Below, in pieces: positions 1-11,848 of a DNA stretch of 64,000 nucleotides; within the stretch, counting starts at the first letter, position 1; the number at the start of each line of letters is the position of its first letter. Origin of the DNA: Thermothielavioides terrestris NRRL 8126 (lineage: Eukaryota > Ascomycota > Sordariomycetes > Sordariales > Chaetomiaceae). The stretch is taken from contig NC_016462.1 in NCBI RefSeq assembly GCF_000226115.1, positions 1-64,000 on the forward strand, written 5' to 3'. The notes beneath the pieces are model-generated. The model saw only the letters and a list, made by a program, of their open reading frames with translations, had not been told where the DNA came from and did no database searches. A program made the translations under genes and the position numbers.

Positions 1-187
1 TAACCCTAACCCTAACCCTAACCCTAACCCTAACCCTAACCCTAACCCTAACCCTAACCCTAACCCTAACCCTAACCCTAACCCTAACCCTAACCCTAAC
101 CCTAACCCTAACCCTAACCCTAACCCTAACCCTAACCCTAACCCTAACCCTAACCCTAACCCTAACCCTAAGTAACCCTAACCCTAG
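1..187. repeat. Telomere repeat tract, chromosome left end
   Basis: Twenty-eight perfect TAACCC units run from base 1 to 168, followed by one broken unit (TAAG) and two more units that merge into unique sequence at about 187. CCCTAA reading inward on the top strand is the complement of the TTAGGG repeat that telomerase adds, so the window starts at a true chromosome end. The broken unit marks the inner, older part of the tract. Confidence 0.98.
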
Positions 188-664
188 GTTGTATAAATTA
201 AGAACAAGGTTAGGATATAGACGAGTGTTAAAGGTATATAAGCGAGGACCTAGGTATAGATAGTAGGGTAGAGCGTAGCTATAGTAGTAGCGCCCTAGCT
301 ACTTAAAAGCTACGCTTAGTATATACTAAAGAAGCTGTTCTACAAACTTATAGTAGACCTTAGGTAGGTATCTATAGATATCGTTAATAGGAATATAGGT
401 AATATAGTCTAGGCGGTTAATACGGCTATAGCGACGATAGAAGCGACAATAGGGGGTGGCGAAAGCGGCGTAATCGTAGTATAGAAGCTACTAAAGAGCG
501 AGAATATAGTAGTTACTTTTAAGGAGGACCGCTAAGTGTAGTTTGCTAATAAGGACAACAAGGCGTAGGTTATAGCTATATTTAAAGCAGCTACAATGCT
601 TAAACGCTATACCTTTATAGTACTTATAAAGGGTGTTTAGCTAGCCGCTTTAATAAGGTATAGA

Positions 665-1215
665 AGTAACATTGGCCGCCTAGCGGTGGACTTAGCGAAG
701 GAGAACAAAGTTCGAATTATATATTGGATTAGGGTGATGGACTACCTAGACATGGGGGGACCCAGTTTTTCTGCTTTTCTATTTGTCTCAGAGCATTGCA
801 TTCGTTGTCAAGGGGTCTAGCCCTCTGATCATATATATTTAAGTGGGCTAAGCCTATCTTCTTTATCATCAAGTAAGATATTAAGCAGTTGTCAATATAC
901 GTTCGTTGACACTACGTTGGTAGTCCTCCTTCTTCTAGGAAGGCTATTGAGCTTCTCCTTTCGTTGTTCTACCTCTATCTAGACGGTGAGTATTCGAGCT
1001 ATTGAGCTCTGACTATATTCTTATTGTCTTTTGTCTTTCTGCTATATCCTACTAGACGTACCTAAGCCACGTGTCTTCCTCTTAGGAGACATCCTTCCTA
1101 CCACTCGATATGCACTATCTTTATCTGTCCAGAGGTACACTGCATTCCTTTAGGAGCTATCTCGCGCGCCTGATCCTGGGTGTAGTAGGGTAGGTTGGTG
1201 TAGAGGTTTTGCACC
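665..1215. other. Less-mutated patch inside the LINE, possible insertion
   Basis: Here CpA and TpG dinucleotides are common again, unlike the heavily TpA-converted sequence on both sides. Inside are TGTCA at 806-810 and TGACA at 907-911, which could be ends of a very short LTR-like piece, but I see no matching target-site duplication. It may be a later insertion into the LINE or a segment RIP spared. No coding frame was recognised. Confidence 0.35.
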
Positions 1216-4200
1216 ATTTCAATATATAAAGCTATAAGTACTATAGGGCAGTATTAAAGACAGTTAGGGGCTATAAACGATATATATACTAGTTGAGCTA
1301 TATATAGTTAAGGAAGTAGCGAAGCTTATTGACTAAGGGGTTTTGCTTAATTATATAGTCTACCCTTATAAACGCTTTAAAAGTGTAGTATATATAATCC
1401 TATACTTCGAGTATAGGAAGTAGAGATATAAGGCGACGTTCTATAAAGAAGAAAAGGCACGCTACCTAATCTACGCCTATATAGTATATAGCGATAGCAG
1501 TATAGCGAAAGAGCGAGAGGTAAGATGCCCTATAAAGACTAACCTAGCTAGGAATAGACTAAAGTATATCAACTATAAAGGCGCCTATATAGCCTTTAAT
1601 ATAAGCTATAAGATAATAAAGGAGTAGCGCTAGTGTATAAGAAAGTAGTTTAACGACTACCTACTTACCTTCTATATACCCTAGCCTTAGGTAGTAACAA
1701 CGATAGGGGCAAGTATATAGTATAGGAGCTAGGAGGACGAGTTAGGAGAATAGCGCCTAAGGAAGCGCTCTACTAAGGCGGGCTAGCCTACTAATATCTA
1801 AAGGGCAAGGCGTGCCAATAGTATAGACCTATACTAATTTAAAGTACTTTTATAAACTTTCTAAGAAGCTAGAGTATAGAATAGGAGCGCTATTTATATA
1901 GCGCCCCTATATAGTATAAGTATAAAGCTAGCTTTACAACCTAATATAATAATGACTAAGGGCCTTTATCCTACATTAAGTATATAGCTATAACGCTGAG
2001 AGTGCTTTATTAGAATACTAATAGTAGTAGAAGCCGCTTTAACTAAGCGCTAGAGGGTAGGGAGGAGTTCAACCTAGTAGCGATTTAGGAGCTGCTAGTT
2101 TGCCTAGATACAACTTCCCTAGCTCTACCCTATAGGCGAGGTAGCTAATATAAGATAGTATATAGCGCTAGTAGGGCAGCGCTATATATAAGTAAGCGCC
2201 TCGACTATATATTATAGTTGGCTAAAGTAAGGGAAGATTAGGTGGCTATAACGTTTAAAAAGGAAAGGTTAGACCCCTTTATAGTATAGTCTATTTATTT
2301 GCTTAACTAGGAGCTAGAGTAGCAGTCGTTACTCTACGCCTTAGTAGAGTAGGAGCTAAGAGGGCGTAATATACTTATAGGCGACTTCAACGCCTATTAC
2401 CTAATATAGGACAAGCACAATAGAACCTCTCAATTAGTGAGTATACTACTTTGGATTATAGTAGAATAGGAGCTTAAGCTCTATATACTTCGCGATATAC
2501 CTACCTAGGTTCAATAGGGCAATAGAGATAGTACAATCGACTATATCTAAGCAATATAGGGCAGTGGTGCCTAGTGGCTAAGGCCATTCGACTTAGTAGG
2601 CTCGGACTATATACTAGCTAAAGTACTACTAAGGGGGAGTAGCGATAGAGCTACTACGTTGTTAGGCTATAGCTAGGCGCTACTAGACTACAAAAGGTAT
2701 AAAGCTAAAGCGTAGTTCCTTACTTTACTAAGGGAGGTTAATATAGTAGAGTAGCTTAAAGATATAGTAGATACCCTAATATATAAGCTAACTAGCATTG
2801 TAGATATAGCGGCGCTATGCTAGAAGCTTAATTAGGGATCCTATATATTGTAGTAGAACCTCAAAGTCGACGAGGCGATATAGGAAGCGAGGAGAGCTAA
2901 ATACGCTTAGCGATCAAGCTATATAGCGAGCTCCTAAGTGTACTATTATAAGGTAATATAGCGGTTTAAGCGCTACGCCAGGTAGTTGTAGACACTATAT
3001 TAGTGTAGCTCCTTTGCTAGAGTATCGAGGGAGTAGAAGCTAATATAGGATATCGAGAGGTAGATACGACTTTAAAGCTACTAACGCCCTAAACCTCTAG
3101 CGTTGCTAGCGCTCTAGCTAGGGCTTAGCGAGCCCTAGAGCGCTATAATATATATTTAGAAGGCTAAGGCGCTAGTAAGGCGCTTCTTCTCTACCCTATA
3201 GGCATAGTACAATAGTATATCCGACTAAGACTAGCTTAAAGGGTCTTTTCGCAATATTGCGCCTATTAACTAGGAGGTCTATAATATTAAAGTTATAAAG
3301 ATTATAAGCTATATAGGATTAAATAAGGCGCTTAGCAAGGACCTCTTTATTAATAAGTTCCTTAAGGCCTATAATAAAGAGGGCAAGCTATCGAAGGTAT
3401 TTATAGCAATTATATACGCCTATTTTAAGCTAGAGCACTTCTTATATAGATTCTACGCTATATAGGTAGTCGTTCTTAGGAAGCTAGGGAAGTCTCTAAA
3501 ATAGCTAACGGAGGTAGGGGCGTACTACCTAATATCGCTATTTAGTACAGTAGATAAAATTATTAAAGCGGCTATTGTAGACCGAGTAATATATATAGCT
3601 AAGGCGAATAAGCTGCTTCTAGAGATGTAGATAGGCTTCTAACAATATAAGTCTATAGAGGTAGCAATCTAGGTAGTAACTAATGTAGTAAAGATAGTAT
3701 AGGCGTATAGCGCCTATGCTTCGCTATTATAGCTAGACTTAAAAGGCGCTTTCGACTAGGTTGACTAGATCTAGCTACTATATACGCTCTAGGAACTAGG
3801 CTTTAAAAGGAAGCTAATTATACTTTTAAAGAGCTACTTCGAGGATCGTATAGTGTACCTATAGTTCGATAGGATTATAGCTAGGCCAACAACCCTATAG
3901 TAGAGTACGCTATAGGGTTTACTACTATCGCTAGTGCTATTTATCCTCTTTATTATCCCCCTGTTCTACGCTTTCGAGGCGTATATTAGGCTCTTAACAG
4001 TCGAGTACGTAGATAATACTAACCTTTTTACGTTTAGATAGGATACACTAGCGTACTATTATATACTAGAGAGAAGGTTTACTAAATACGAGAAATAGGC
4101 TATAGAACAAGGGATATAGTTTGAACTAGCGAAGAGCGAGCTTATCTACTTTATAAGAGCGTAGTAGCTATATATAGAAGTCGTTAATATCCTTAGCGAA

Positions 4201-5783
4201 AGTTAGCTAGAGCTTATACCTATAGAGTTAACGATGTTCCTAGGCGTATAGCTAGACTATAAGCTCTCGTTTTAAACGTATAAGAAAGCGGTTAAGGCTA
4301 AGATAGCTATATAGAAGTTTGCTTTTATAAAACTTATAGCGAAGATATATAGGGTATATATTATATAAGCTTAGGAGATCTATATAAAGGTCATTAGGAG
4401 CGTCCTATTATATAGGGTAGTAGCGTAATATATGCCAACGCCTACTAGAGGGACCCCCTATAGGATTATATATAGCTTTAGCGTAATATAGTTGAGCTAC
4501 CTCTAGGTAGTTGCTAACGTATATAAGGCTACACTAGTCTATAACCTAGAAAGTAAGACCTAGGTACCTTCTATCGACCTATACTTTAACTACTAAGTAG
4601 TATATATTAAATAGAGGCTTTAGAAAACTAAGCTTATATAGCTTCTATACAATGTCTATATAAAGGTAGTATTAAGGTTAAAGAAGTAGCACTATATATA
4701 CTACACCCTAATAGCAAGGCTAGCTATAGGGGAGTCCTCTATAGAATAGAGATAGATATAGGCTAAGGGCTAGCTCCTTATATATTGCCTAGTAGTAGTA
4801 GCAAAAGCGTAGAACGAGAGTAATAAGGACAACGATTAGAGGCCCTAAGAGCTATAGCTTTATATCAATATAGATATAGCTATAGTAGAGGAATAGAAAG
4901 TATATAAAGAGCTATAGATATACTATATAGACGCTAGGAGGCTAGAGAGGGCGCGCTATAAAGAAGTAGTAGACCTATATACCTTAGAACCCTCTACCTA
5001 AGTGCTATAGGTATATAAGGATCTTAGTAAAGTATAGAGCTCTCTCCTTATATAGGCGTGAACTAGAGCTATTAGCCTTAGGCAGTTCCTATTCTAGAAG
5101 GGGGTACTAGATACGCCTATACTGCTTTATCGCTATAGTGAGGTACCTAAGACTATCGTCTACCTTATAATACGCTATAAGGACCCTATAGTCACTATAA
5201 GAAGGCTTTATATCTAAGATCAATATATACTATTTACACTATTTAGGAGTAGGAGAGGCGTCTAGAGGCTTATAGGATAGCTAATATATACTAGGCGCCT
5301 ATAGGAGTATTGGCTAACGTTTAAGCTAAACGTCGAAGGCAAAGTAGAATATAAAGGATTGGCGGAAAGCTCTATAAATATATAGTAGGAGCGTAGTAGC
5401 TAGGACGATATAGTAGGGGAGCCTCTAGCGGCTAGCTATAGGAACTAGGGTATAGGCGAGAGGCGTAAAAGGAAGAGGAGGAGGTATAGGAAGGTCGGCC
5501 TCTAGCTACTCCCCTCAAGTATACAACGCGCCTAGTAGCTATAGCATTTGCGCTAGGAGCGTATTACGTATATAAGTAGCGTACAACGGGCTATATAGGC
5601 CGCTATATCTCCGTTGCCACTAGGCTAGAAAGGTAAGTTCTAGCGAGTTAGAGAGAAGGAACTAGGGATGCCCGCCTTATATAGCGGGAACGTAGCGTAG
5701 GCGCTATATATAAGTGGTATATATAGAGGTAGAGGGACCGCTTGCCCTTAGTAGCGAAGCACTAAGTGCCTCTTCGGTATAAG

Positions 5784-5808
5784 ATTAATAATAATAATAA
5801 TAATAATA
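5784..5808. repeat. (AAT)n microsatellite, likely LINE 3' tail
   Basis: About eight AAT units close the LINE-like region. Simple A-rich or TAA-type tails mark the 3' end of I/Tad-type LINE insertions, so this probably gives the downstream element boundary. Confidence 0.7.
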
Positions 5809-5921
5809 TTAGAACGTCAATTCCGCTTTGACTTTTCTTAAAGATGTAGTGTAGTAGGTGTTGTCGAGAGTATCGATGACGTTATAGGATTTGTAGCGTT
5901 GTAGCTAAGCCACTACAAGCC

Positions 5922-6054
5922 AGTTCGACCACTGTAAGCAGGTTCAACTACTGTAAGCAGGTTCGACCACCGCAAGCAGGTTCAACTACTGTAAGCAGGT
6001 TCGACCATTGCAAGCAGGTTCGACTACTGCAAGCAGGTTCAACCACTGTAAGCA
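5922..6054. repeat. 19-bp minisatellite, seven tandem copies
   Basis: Seven head-to-tail 19-bp units of consensus GGTTCRACYACYGYAAGCA follow without spacers (5922, 5941, 5960, 5979, 5998, 6017, 6036). A weaker eighth unit may precede at 5903. Variation between copies is mostly C/T and G/A, as expected if RIP touched the array. A T tract follows at about 6058. Confidence 0.9.
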
Positions 6055-6129
6055 AGGTTTTTTTTTTTTGACGGTCGTCGGCTACAGTAGGCTAGGGGTG
6101 GCGATCGCATCGGCCTCGGCCCTATCAAG

Positions 6130-6960
6130 CTTCGCTTCACCACTTACTAGAGCGTAGCACAGTAAGAGTCTTGTAAGTTGTATTTCGTTGCTTTAATTAA
6201 GTCCTTTAGCCTTTAATAGCTTTACTTTAAAGTAAATAATAAAGAAGGAGAATAGCTTGTTGTCTCTTTAGTAGAGTATATCTAGCTTCGTTAAGGCTAT
6301 AACCTATTTATAGAGGTCTATATAGACTATTATAAAATACTTAAGAAACGCTCCTAGGTCGTAGTTATAGCTAGGTCCTCCTAATTTATAGAAAGATATA
6401 ACCTTAGCTTAGACCCTCTAGCTAAAGTTCCTTTAAATAAATATCTACTAGTTATAGAGGCCTCTAATAAAGTCTTAGTCTACTACTAAGATATATATTA
6501 TTATAGCCTTCTAGATAGTAAAGAGCTTCTTTTTACTATTGAAGGGTTGTCCTATAAGGAGGTGCTTCTACTACGTCTAAGGAGCTACTAAAGCTATAGC
6601 GTTAATCGTTAGAGCTAGAGCGTTAGCTACTATAAGGACGTTTATAGTCTAAGCTATAGCAATCTAGGCTATATACAGTTCTTTAATAATTATATTCTAA
6701 TATACGATTGTCTTCTATAAAAGTTAAAAGTATTTATAGACTTAATCTAAGTCTAAGACTTATAGGACGCCTAGATTATTTATAGTAACGTCCTATCTAT
6801 TTGGTATTAGCGTCGAAATGCCTAGTGTACTACTCTTATCTATATCTAAAAGCAATAGCTACTCTATCTATATAAAGGTAGTTAAACTATAATATACTAG
6901 CCTTATAGCATTTATAGATAAGCGTATAATGTTCTATTCAACTACCTTAAGGAGAGAAAA
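6130..6960. mobile_element. RIP-mutated AT-rich remnant, unidentified element
   Basis: The same TpA-rich, CpA/TpG-poor composition as the LINE returns here after a GC-richer stretch at 6070-6130. No open frame survives and I could not recognise a protein motif on either strand. RIP normally acts on repeated DNA, so this was probably a transposon copy, but the class is unknown. Confidence 0.45.
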
Positions 6961-7050
6961 GGAGAAGTATAGGTTGCGGCCCTCGCGTATAGAGTTTTCA
7001 AGGGCTTGTGTATAGGGGGCTTGGGCTGATGTTATTCTAGGTGCGAGGCA

Positions 7051-7094
7051 GGCCCGCTATAGGCCCGCTATAGGCCCGTTATAGGACCGCTGTA
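7051..7094. repeat. 11-bp tandem repeat, four copies
   Basis: Four units of the type GGCCCGCTATA are in tandem, the last two slightly diverged. They lie at the inner border of the RIP-affected zone. No function is visible. Confidence 0.8.
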
Positions 7095-7699
7095 GATCCT
7101 AGGCGTAGCCCTATATACCTAGCCTAGCTATAGCCTAGTCTATAACAACAACTTAGCTGCTCTCTCCTATATATTTGGGCTAGGCATTGCCTAAGTTGTC
7201 GTATAGATCTGCGAATGAGTTGGCGGCGAAGGAAACCTAGTAAGCTACACTAGTATCAGCTTTTGTCTCTCCTCCGAATAGGAAACTAGCGACCACTTAT
7301 ACTCTATCGCGTAGCTTGTCTGCTACTCGAGCTTAGTCGAGTTGCTTCGAAACTCATAGTGCGTGCTAAAGACGAGGGGGATGTCAGCTGTTTCTTAGTT
7401 AGCAGACATGCCCAATGTGCTCGCCCTTGTCTGCTGTTTTGCTGTCATTGGCAATTGAGTGCTCGCGAGAGAAAGAGACAATACGCACAACTATGCATGC
7501 CGCTAAGCCAGTACCGAGGTGTAATATTAGAGAAGTTTCCTGAGAAAAGATAACGGTATGTCGGCAACCCATAGGCGCTGCGTGCACTGCGAATAGATTA
7601 GTGTAAGCGTGTTGGACTTGCTAGCAAATCCTGCTAAAAGGAAAGAGAAGAAAACAGCATGTTGAGCAAAAACGTTGGTTGAACTTACTCTGCTTAATC
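7095..7699. other. Boundary zone between RIP block and genes
   Basis: Composition shifts here from TpA-rich to ordinary GC content. Short open frames exist on both strands (about 60 codons) but show no family resemblance, signal or splice structure. I see no supported gene. Confidence 0.5.
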
Positions 7700-9118
7700 C
7701 TTTACACCGCACGCAAGCCTGTTACCGCCTAAGGGTGCAGGGCTCGGCGGCGCTGTAGCATTAGGGTCGAAGGGCAGGAATGCCGCCCCTTCGTTGAAGG
7801 TGTATCCCGTGATTATGCCCTTCCGCAGTGAGTTAGCATCTTGAGAGGGAGGAGAAAGGGGGGAAGACTCACCACTTTGGCCACCAACCCTTTCTCAAGC
7901 CGGTCTGTCGTGTTGGCAAAAAGGGTCACGCCGTCGGCTATAGGCTAGAACGAGCTATGAAAATCGTCCGTCTAGGTCCCTTGGATATACTTTTGTAGCA
8001 GCAGCGCGTCGACCTTCTGCATGCACGCGAGCTCAGCGGCCGAGGTGAGGTTCGCACATCCGACCATTTGTGCCAGATCGTGGAAACCTAAGTTCGCAGT
8101 TGGGTTGGTGGTCGACACAGAGCCGGACGACGCGATGAGACCTTTGACAATCGGGTCTTGTAGGTACGCATATCCGTAAGACGCGACGGCGTTAGCCCCC
8201 GCGGACTGGCCGTAGAGGACTACGCGGTCGGGATCGCCTCTGTTTCAGAGTATAGGCATTAGCGAGCAGATCTTTAGCACACCAATGTGCCAAAGAAAGT
8301 AAGGAGGGCCTCGAGGACTCACCCAAATCCTGCAATGTTGTCTCTTACCCACTCGGTACTGCCTTAGGAAATTAGCGACAGAGTCTTAGGAATGCAAGTC
8401 AGTGAGATCGGTCTGTACACAAGTCGAATATCTAGAAACCCGACGTTCAGGTTTGCAGCTGGCGAACCAGGAAAGCCGAAGATGTTGAGGCGGTAGCTAG
8501 CAGCAAGCAAGAAACGAATTAGCATACACATTTTTCTCCCTTCATCTTTTCCCCCTCCCCTCTTTCTCTCCCAGGTTCTTCTGTGAGTTGCCCAAAGACT
8601 TACTTGAATGTAACTACCAGATGCGTCTGCGTTCGCTGGATCCACTGGTCGGGGACTTGATACAGCGCGTAGCCGCCGCCCTCTTAGAACCCGCCGCCGC
8701 AGACCCAAACGATGACTGGCAGCTTTTTCTTAGGCTTCCAGGGCGCCTAGATGTTGAGGTACAAGCAGTCCTCGCTCTGGGGATCGGTGTTCTGAAACTC
8801 AGGTATAAGTTCCCAGAAAACGCCCGTCTTGTCTCCGCTCTGCTGCATGCAGATGGGTTTGTAGGCCTTTGCATCGGCATCCCCGTGGTCAGGCGCTTTT
8901 TCCGGAGGCATGAAGCGCCGATTGCCTAAGGGAGGCCGGCCGTACAGGATTCCGAGCCATTGGTTTACATCCGGGGTAGTGGAGTTCACCAGACCGGTGA
9001 AGGTGCCGGTGGTAGTCCGTACAGTAAGCTCTGGCTCATGTGGCTCGCAAGAGCTCCCAGTAAGAACCAGGGTCAAGAGTAAGAAGGACACACTAAGAAC
9101 AGGAATTTGAAGCCACAT
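7700..9118 (-). pseudogene. Type-B carboxylesterase/lipase pseudogene with RIP-type stops
   Basis: Reading leftward from an ATG at 9118 there is a signal peptide (residues 1-22, rich in Leu/Val) and then a type-B carboxylesterase body: the N-terminal S-E-D-C-L-Y-L-N block, an oxyanion-hole G-G-G-F segment, E-W-V-R-D-N-I-A-G-F-G, and the nucleophile elbow G-Q-S-A-G-A near 8210. At least three introns can be placed. The frame carries four stops, at 8747-8749, 8684-8686, 7972-7974 and 7945-7947. Three sit where the family has or tolerates Trp (TGG to TAG) and one where Gln fits (CAA to TAA), the changes RIP makes. The C-terminal part of the fold is missing or unrecognisable below 7740. It would have been a secreted ester hydrolase. 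Confidence 0.8.
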
Positions 9119-9777
9119 ATTGGCAAAAGTACGCACGGAGTTGTCGGAATACCTTGAGGAAGCCAGTCGGTCTCATGACTGTGGAAATGCTTACATTTAT
9201 ACCTTTAAGAAGGTTCTTGTCAGGGCTCCAAAAACGCCGCGCCGACGAGCCGCCAAGGAGGCCCGACGAGTAAAACCAGTCGCAGATCACTTTCTTGCAC
9301 AGGCGATCTACCCTATGCGCTCGAATAGAAGGGTTTCTCATCCCACTTCCCCGCAGTTGCGAATGAAGAGGAATCCTAAAGCGGATTCTGTCAGCAGACT
9401 AAGGGCAGTGAATATTCCAGTGCAGCACTGGACAACGTCATTACAGAGCGAGATTCGCTCGGGTACCGTCGAGTGGAGATCGTATTCTGAGCCGCTCTAA
9501 TCAAGGTTCAGTGGGGAACCGGAGGACCAAAGCAAAGGGTACAGATGTGCGTATGTTTTCCTACCTTATACACACTAAGCTTCCAGGTTGTTTACGCCAT
9601 CGCTAAGAGGCTACCTGAGGCATTGTGGAATGCGCTTAACGGCCAACATGAGGAATCGGCAGGCCATCGGCATCGGCATCAAGAGCGGGGCTTGGCATCA
9701 AGAGAAGGACTTCGCCCCCTCAAACTGTGGCAATGTTGATATCAATGTTTGTACATACAACGGCGACCACTGCACGT
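9119..9777. other. Intergenic, no gene seen
   Basis: This 660-base gap separates the esterase pseudogene start from the GMC oxidoreductase stop. Open frames up to about 125 codons occur on the plus strand but have no recognisable domain, so I treat the gap as non-coding. It would hold the esterase promoter. Confidence 0.5.
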
Positions 9778-11848
9778 TCACCAATTCGCAGCATCTTCCA
9801 AAATGCTCTCGGTCGCCTTCTCGCTAAGCATAAACGTTGGTAAGACAGGAAAGGGCCCGGGAACGCGTGGGAACGCGCTCGCATCCGAAACGCGGAGACC
9901 GCGGACGCCACGGACACGGAACTTAGAGTCCAACACGGCCATGGGGTCGTTGTCGGCACCGATGGCACAGGTGCTGGTAGGATGGTGGCCCCAGATCTGG
10001 TTCATTATCCAGTCTCTGTCTAATTCGTCATCGCACGTCCCGTCGGCAGCCGGCGTGCCAGGACATGGGGGTTCGGAGGGCACAATGGGACCCAGCGGAG
10101 CAGGAATATCGCCAAAGACACGACGCGCCCATTTGACCGTGTCTAACTCGGCGGCCAGGTCAAGTGCCGTGCCATCATCGTCCTCCTCAAACAGGTGGAA
10201 GTTGATCTCGGGCGTGTCCCTTGGGTCCGCGCTCCTCAACAGCACGGTCCCGGACCGACTCTGCGGGTTGATCTTGACGGTTGACAGGCCAAATGTATTG
10301 GGCGGGTCTGCTGGCACGGAGTCGGTGGGCGGGAAGAATCCACGGAGCGCAAAAAGACCGCCTATCATGAAGAAGTCGCGCTCGTCGTACGCGGGATACG
10401 CACTCTTGCGAAAGACGCAGTTGAACGTTGATCCGCCCATGTATGGCCCCTTGCCTTGGCGCCAGAGATCAACGCATGGGTCGCCAGGCGCTCCATACGT
10501 GCAGACGGGGGCGTTCGGGTCCGGTGCTGGCTGCTGGAAGTCCCTGGCCGCATGGCCGACGAAGGGTATCTCGTAGTTGTCGCGCAGATTCGCGCCAACC
10601 CCGGGCAGGTCCACAACTACGCTGATGTTAAACTTGGCAAGCTCGGCTGCCGGGCCGACCCCGGAAAGCTTCAGGATCTGGGGAGAGTTGAATGTGCCGC
10701 CAGACAGAATCACCTCCTTGCGAGCATACGCCCGACCGGGCGTTCCCTTGTTAGATGCGTTGTGGCGGGGATCCGCGCTGTAGACGCTCTGACCTTGAAG
10801 GAACTCGATGCCGATCGCCCGCGGCTCTGCACCTGGATGCCCGACATTCTCGAAGAGTACCCTCGTCGCAAGCGTGTTGAGTTGCACAGTCAGCTGGTAC
10901 TTCTTCTGTCCCGCGGCATCTACCTCGTTGGCTGTTTCGAGGATGTAGTCGCGAGAGCTAAAGCGGCGCCAGGCAGTATCAGCATGGAGCGGAGAACCGA
11001 AGATACCCTGGGTTTGGTCGCGCGCGGGGTCGGCCGAGTTAGGATCTGAGAGGAGGTTCCTCCAGATATCGCTAGCGTTCTGGCCGAGATGAGCGGAAAC
11101 AGTCCCGAGGACAGACACGAGATCGTCCTGCCCAACCCACACTGACCCGTTGCTCATGATCGTGTCCAAGTAGCCGCTGAATCCGTGGCCCGGGGTGCCC
11201 GGGGTTAAGTAATGGTTATTCTCGATACGCATGAAGATCTCGCGCATATGCGAAGGGCTGCCGTCCACATCAGTTAGCCGGCCTTATTAGGGACATCAAG
11301 GGACACTCGCAGCGACTGTGACGCATTGAACCTACTCACCTCCAAGTCGTGTCGCCGGTCAGATCAACCACGTTTTGCCAGTCGCTCTCGCTCGGGTAAA
11401 TTGTCCCCATGGCATTCACAGCAGAACTGCCCCCCAGCGTGCCGCCACGAGGATAGTAAATACCAAGCAACGTAGAGCCGTTTGGAGGGGCCTGGCCCAC
11501 ATAGAATGAACCGTCGGGGCGTCGCCATGTGAGGTAGTTATGCTTTAGATTCCGAGTCTCGTTGGCGAAGTTGCGAACGAAGAAGTCCCAACGCAGCGTT
11601 GGGTCTGTATACGCGATGCTCGAGAGAAATGCGATCTCCGAGTTGACATTGTCGCTTTGGTCATCCCCCGCTTCGACGAGGAGGACTGAGTAGCCCGCCC
11701 GCGCTAGGTTGCTCGCGAGCGGCCCTCCTCCAGGCCCGCTGCCTACAACAATGTAGTCGTAATTTTGGTCGCTGCTTTGACCAGCAGAACTTGCACTGGC
11801 CAGGAATGCAGCTCCGGCCCAGAAACCGAGCGACAAAACATTCCACAT
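9778..11848 (-). CDS. Secreted GMC-family FAD oxidoreductase
   Basis: Two exons, 11848-11340 and 11257-9778, joined over an 82-base GT-AG intron, encode 662 residues. A signal peptide covers about residues 1-23. The FAD-binding Rossmann motif (V-V-G-S-G-P-G-G-G-P-L-A-S-N-L-A) starts near residue 35, with the acidic V-E-A-G end of its second strand about 24 residues on. The second GMC block (G-G-T-L-G-G-S-S-A-V-N) follows near residue 137. The C-terminal catalytic segment H-H-P-T-S-T-C-A-I-G and the closing S-E-K-A-T-E-S-I-L-E-D match the family. Such enzymes oxidise alcohols, sugars or aryl alcohols with O2, quinones or other acceptors. The substrate cannot be told. Secretion suggests extracellular oxidation, possibly peroxide supply. 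The gene looks intact. Confidence 0.9.

Larger units (their letters stand above)
190..5808 (+). mobile_element. RIP-inactivated Tad1-like non-LTR retrotransposon (LINE)
   Basis: One forward frame still shows LINE landmarks although it is full of TAG stops. An apurinic-endonuclease motif (I-L-I-G-D-F-N-A-Y-Y) lies at 2371-2400, an endonuclease G-S-D-Y block near 2601, a reverse-transcriptase block (L-D-L-K-G-A-F-D) at 3733-3756 and the catalytic box (E-Y-V-D-N-T-N) at about 4003-4023. All share one frame, so point mutation and not indels killed it. The stops fit TGG or CAG turned to TAG, as RIP does. The sequence ends in an (AAT)n tail, as in I/Tad-type LINEs. The 5' boundary next to the telomere is a guess. 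Family placement rests on motif order, not on a search. Confidence 0.75.

Noticed and set aside
806..911. Solo LTR with TGTCA...TGACA ends
   Set aside because: The 5-base flanks (TTCGT and CTACG) do not match as a target duplication and 106 bases is short; kept only as an unexplained patch.
5922..6054. CRISPR-like array
   Set aside because: Units are directly adjacent without spacers and the genome is fungal; this is a minisatellite.
190..7350. Telomere-linked RecQ-type helicase gene, common at fungal ends
   Set aside because: No helicase motif was seen on either strand; the recognisable motifs are LINE endonuclease and reverse transcriptase.
7359..7712. Three short open frames of about 60 codons
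   Set aside because: They overlap on both strands at the RIP border and have no motif.
9749..10576. Plus-strand open frame of 275 codons
   Set aside because: It is antisense to the well-supported GMC oxidoreductase exon; composition follows the codon bias of the opposite strand and no domain is visible.
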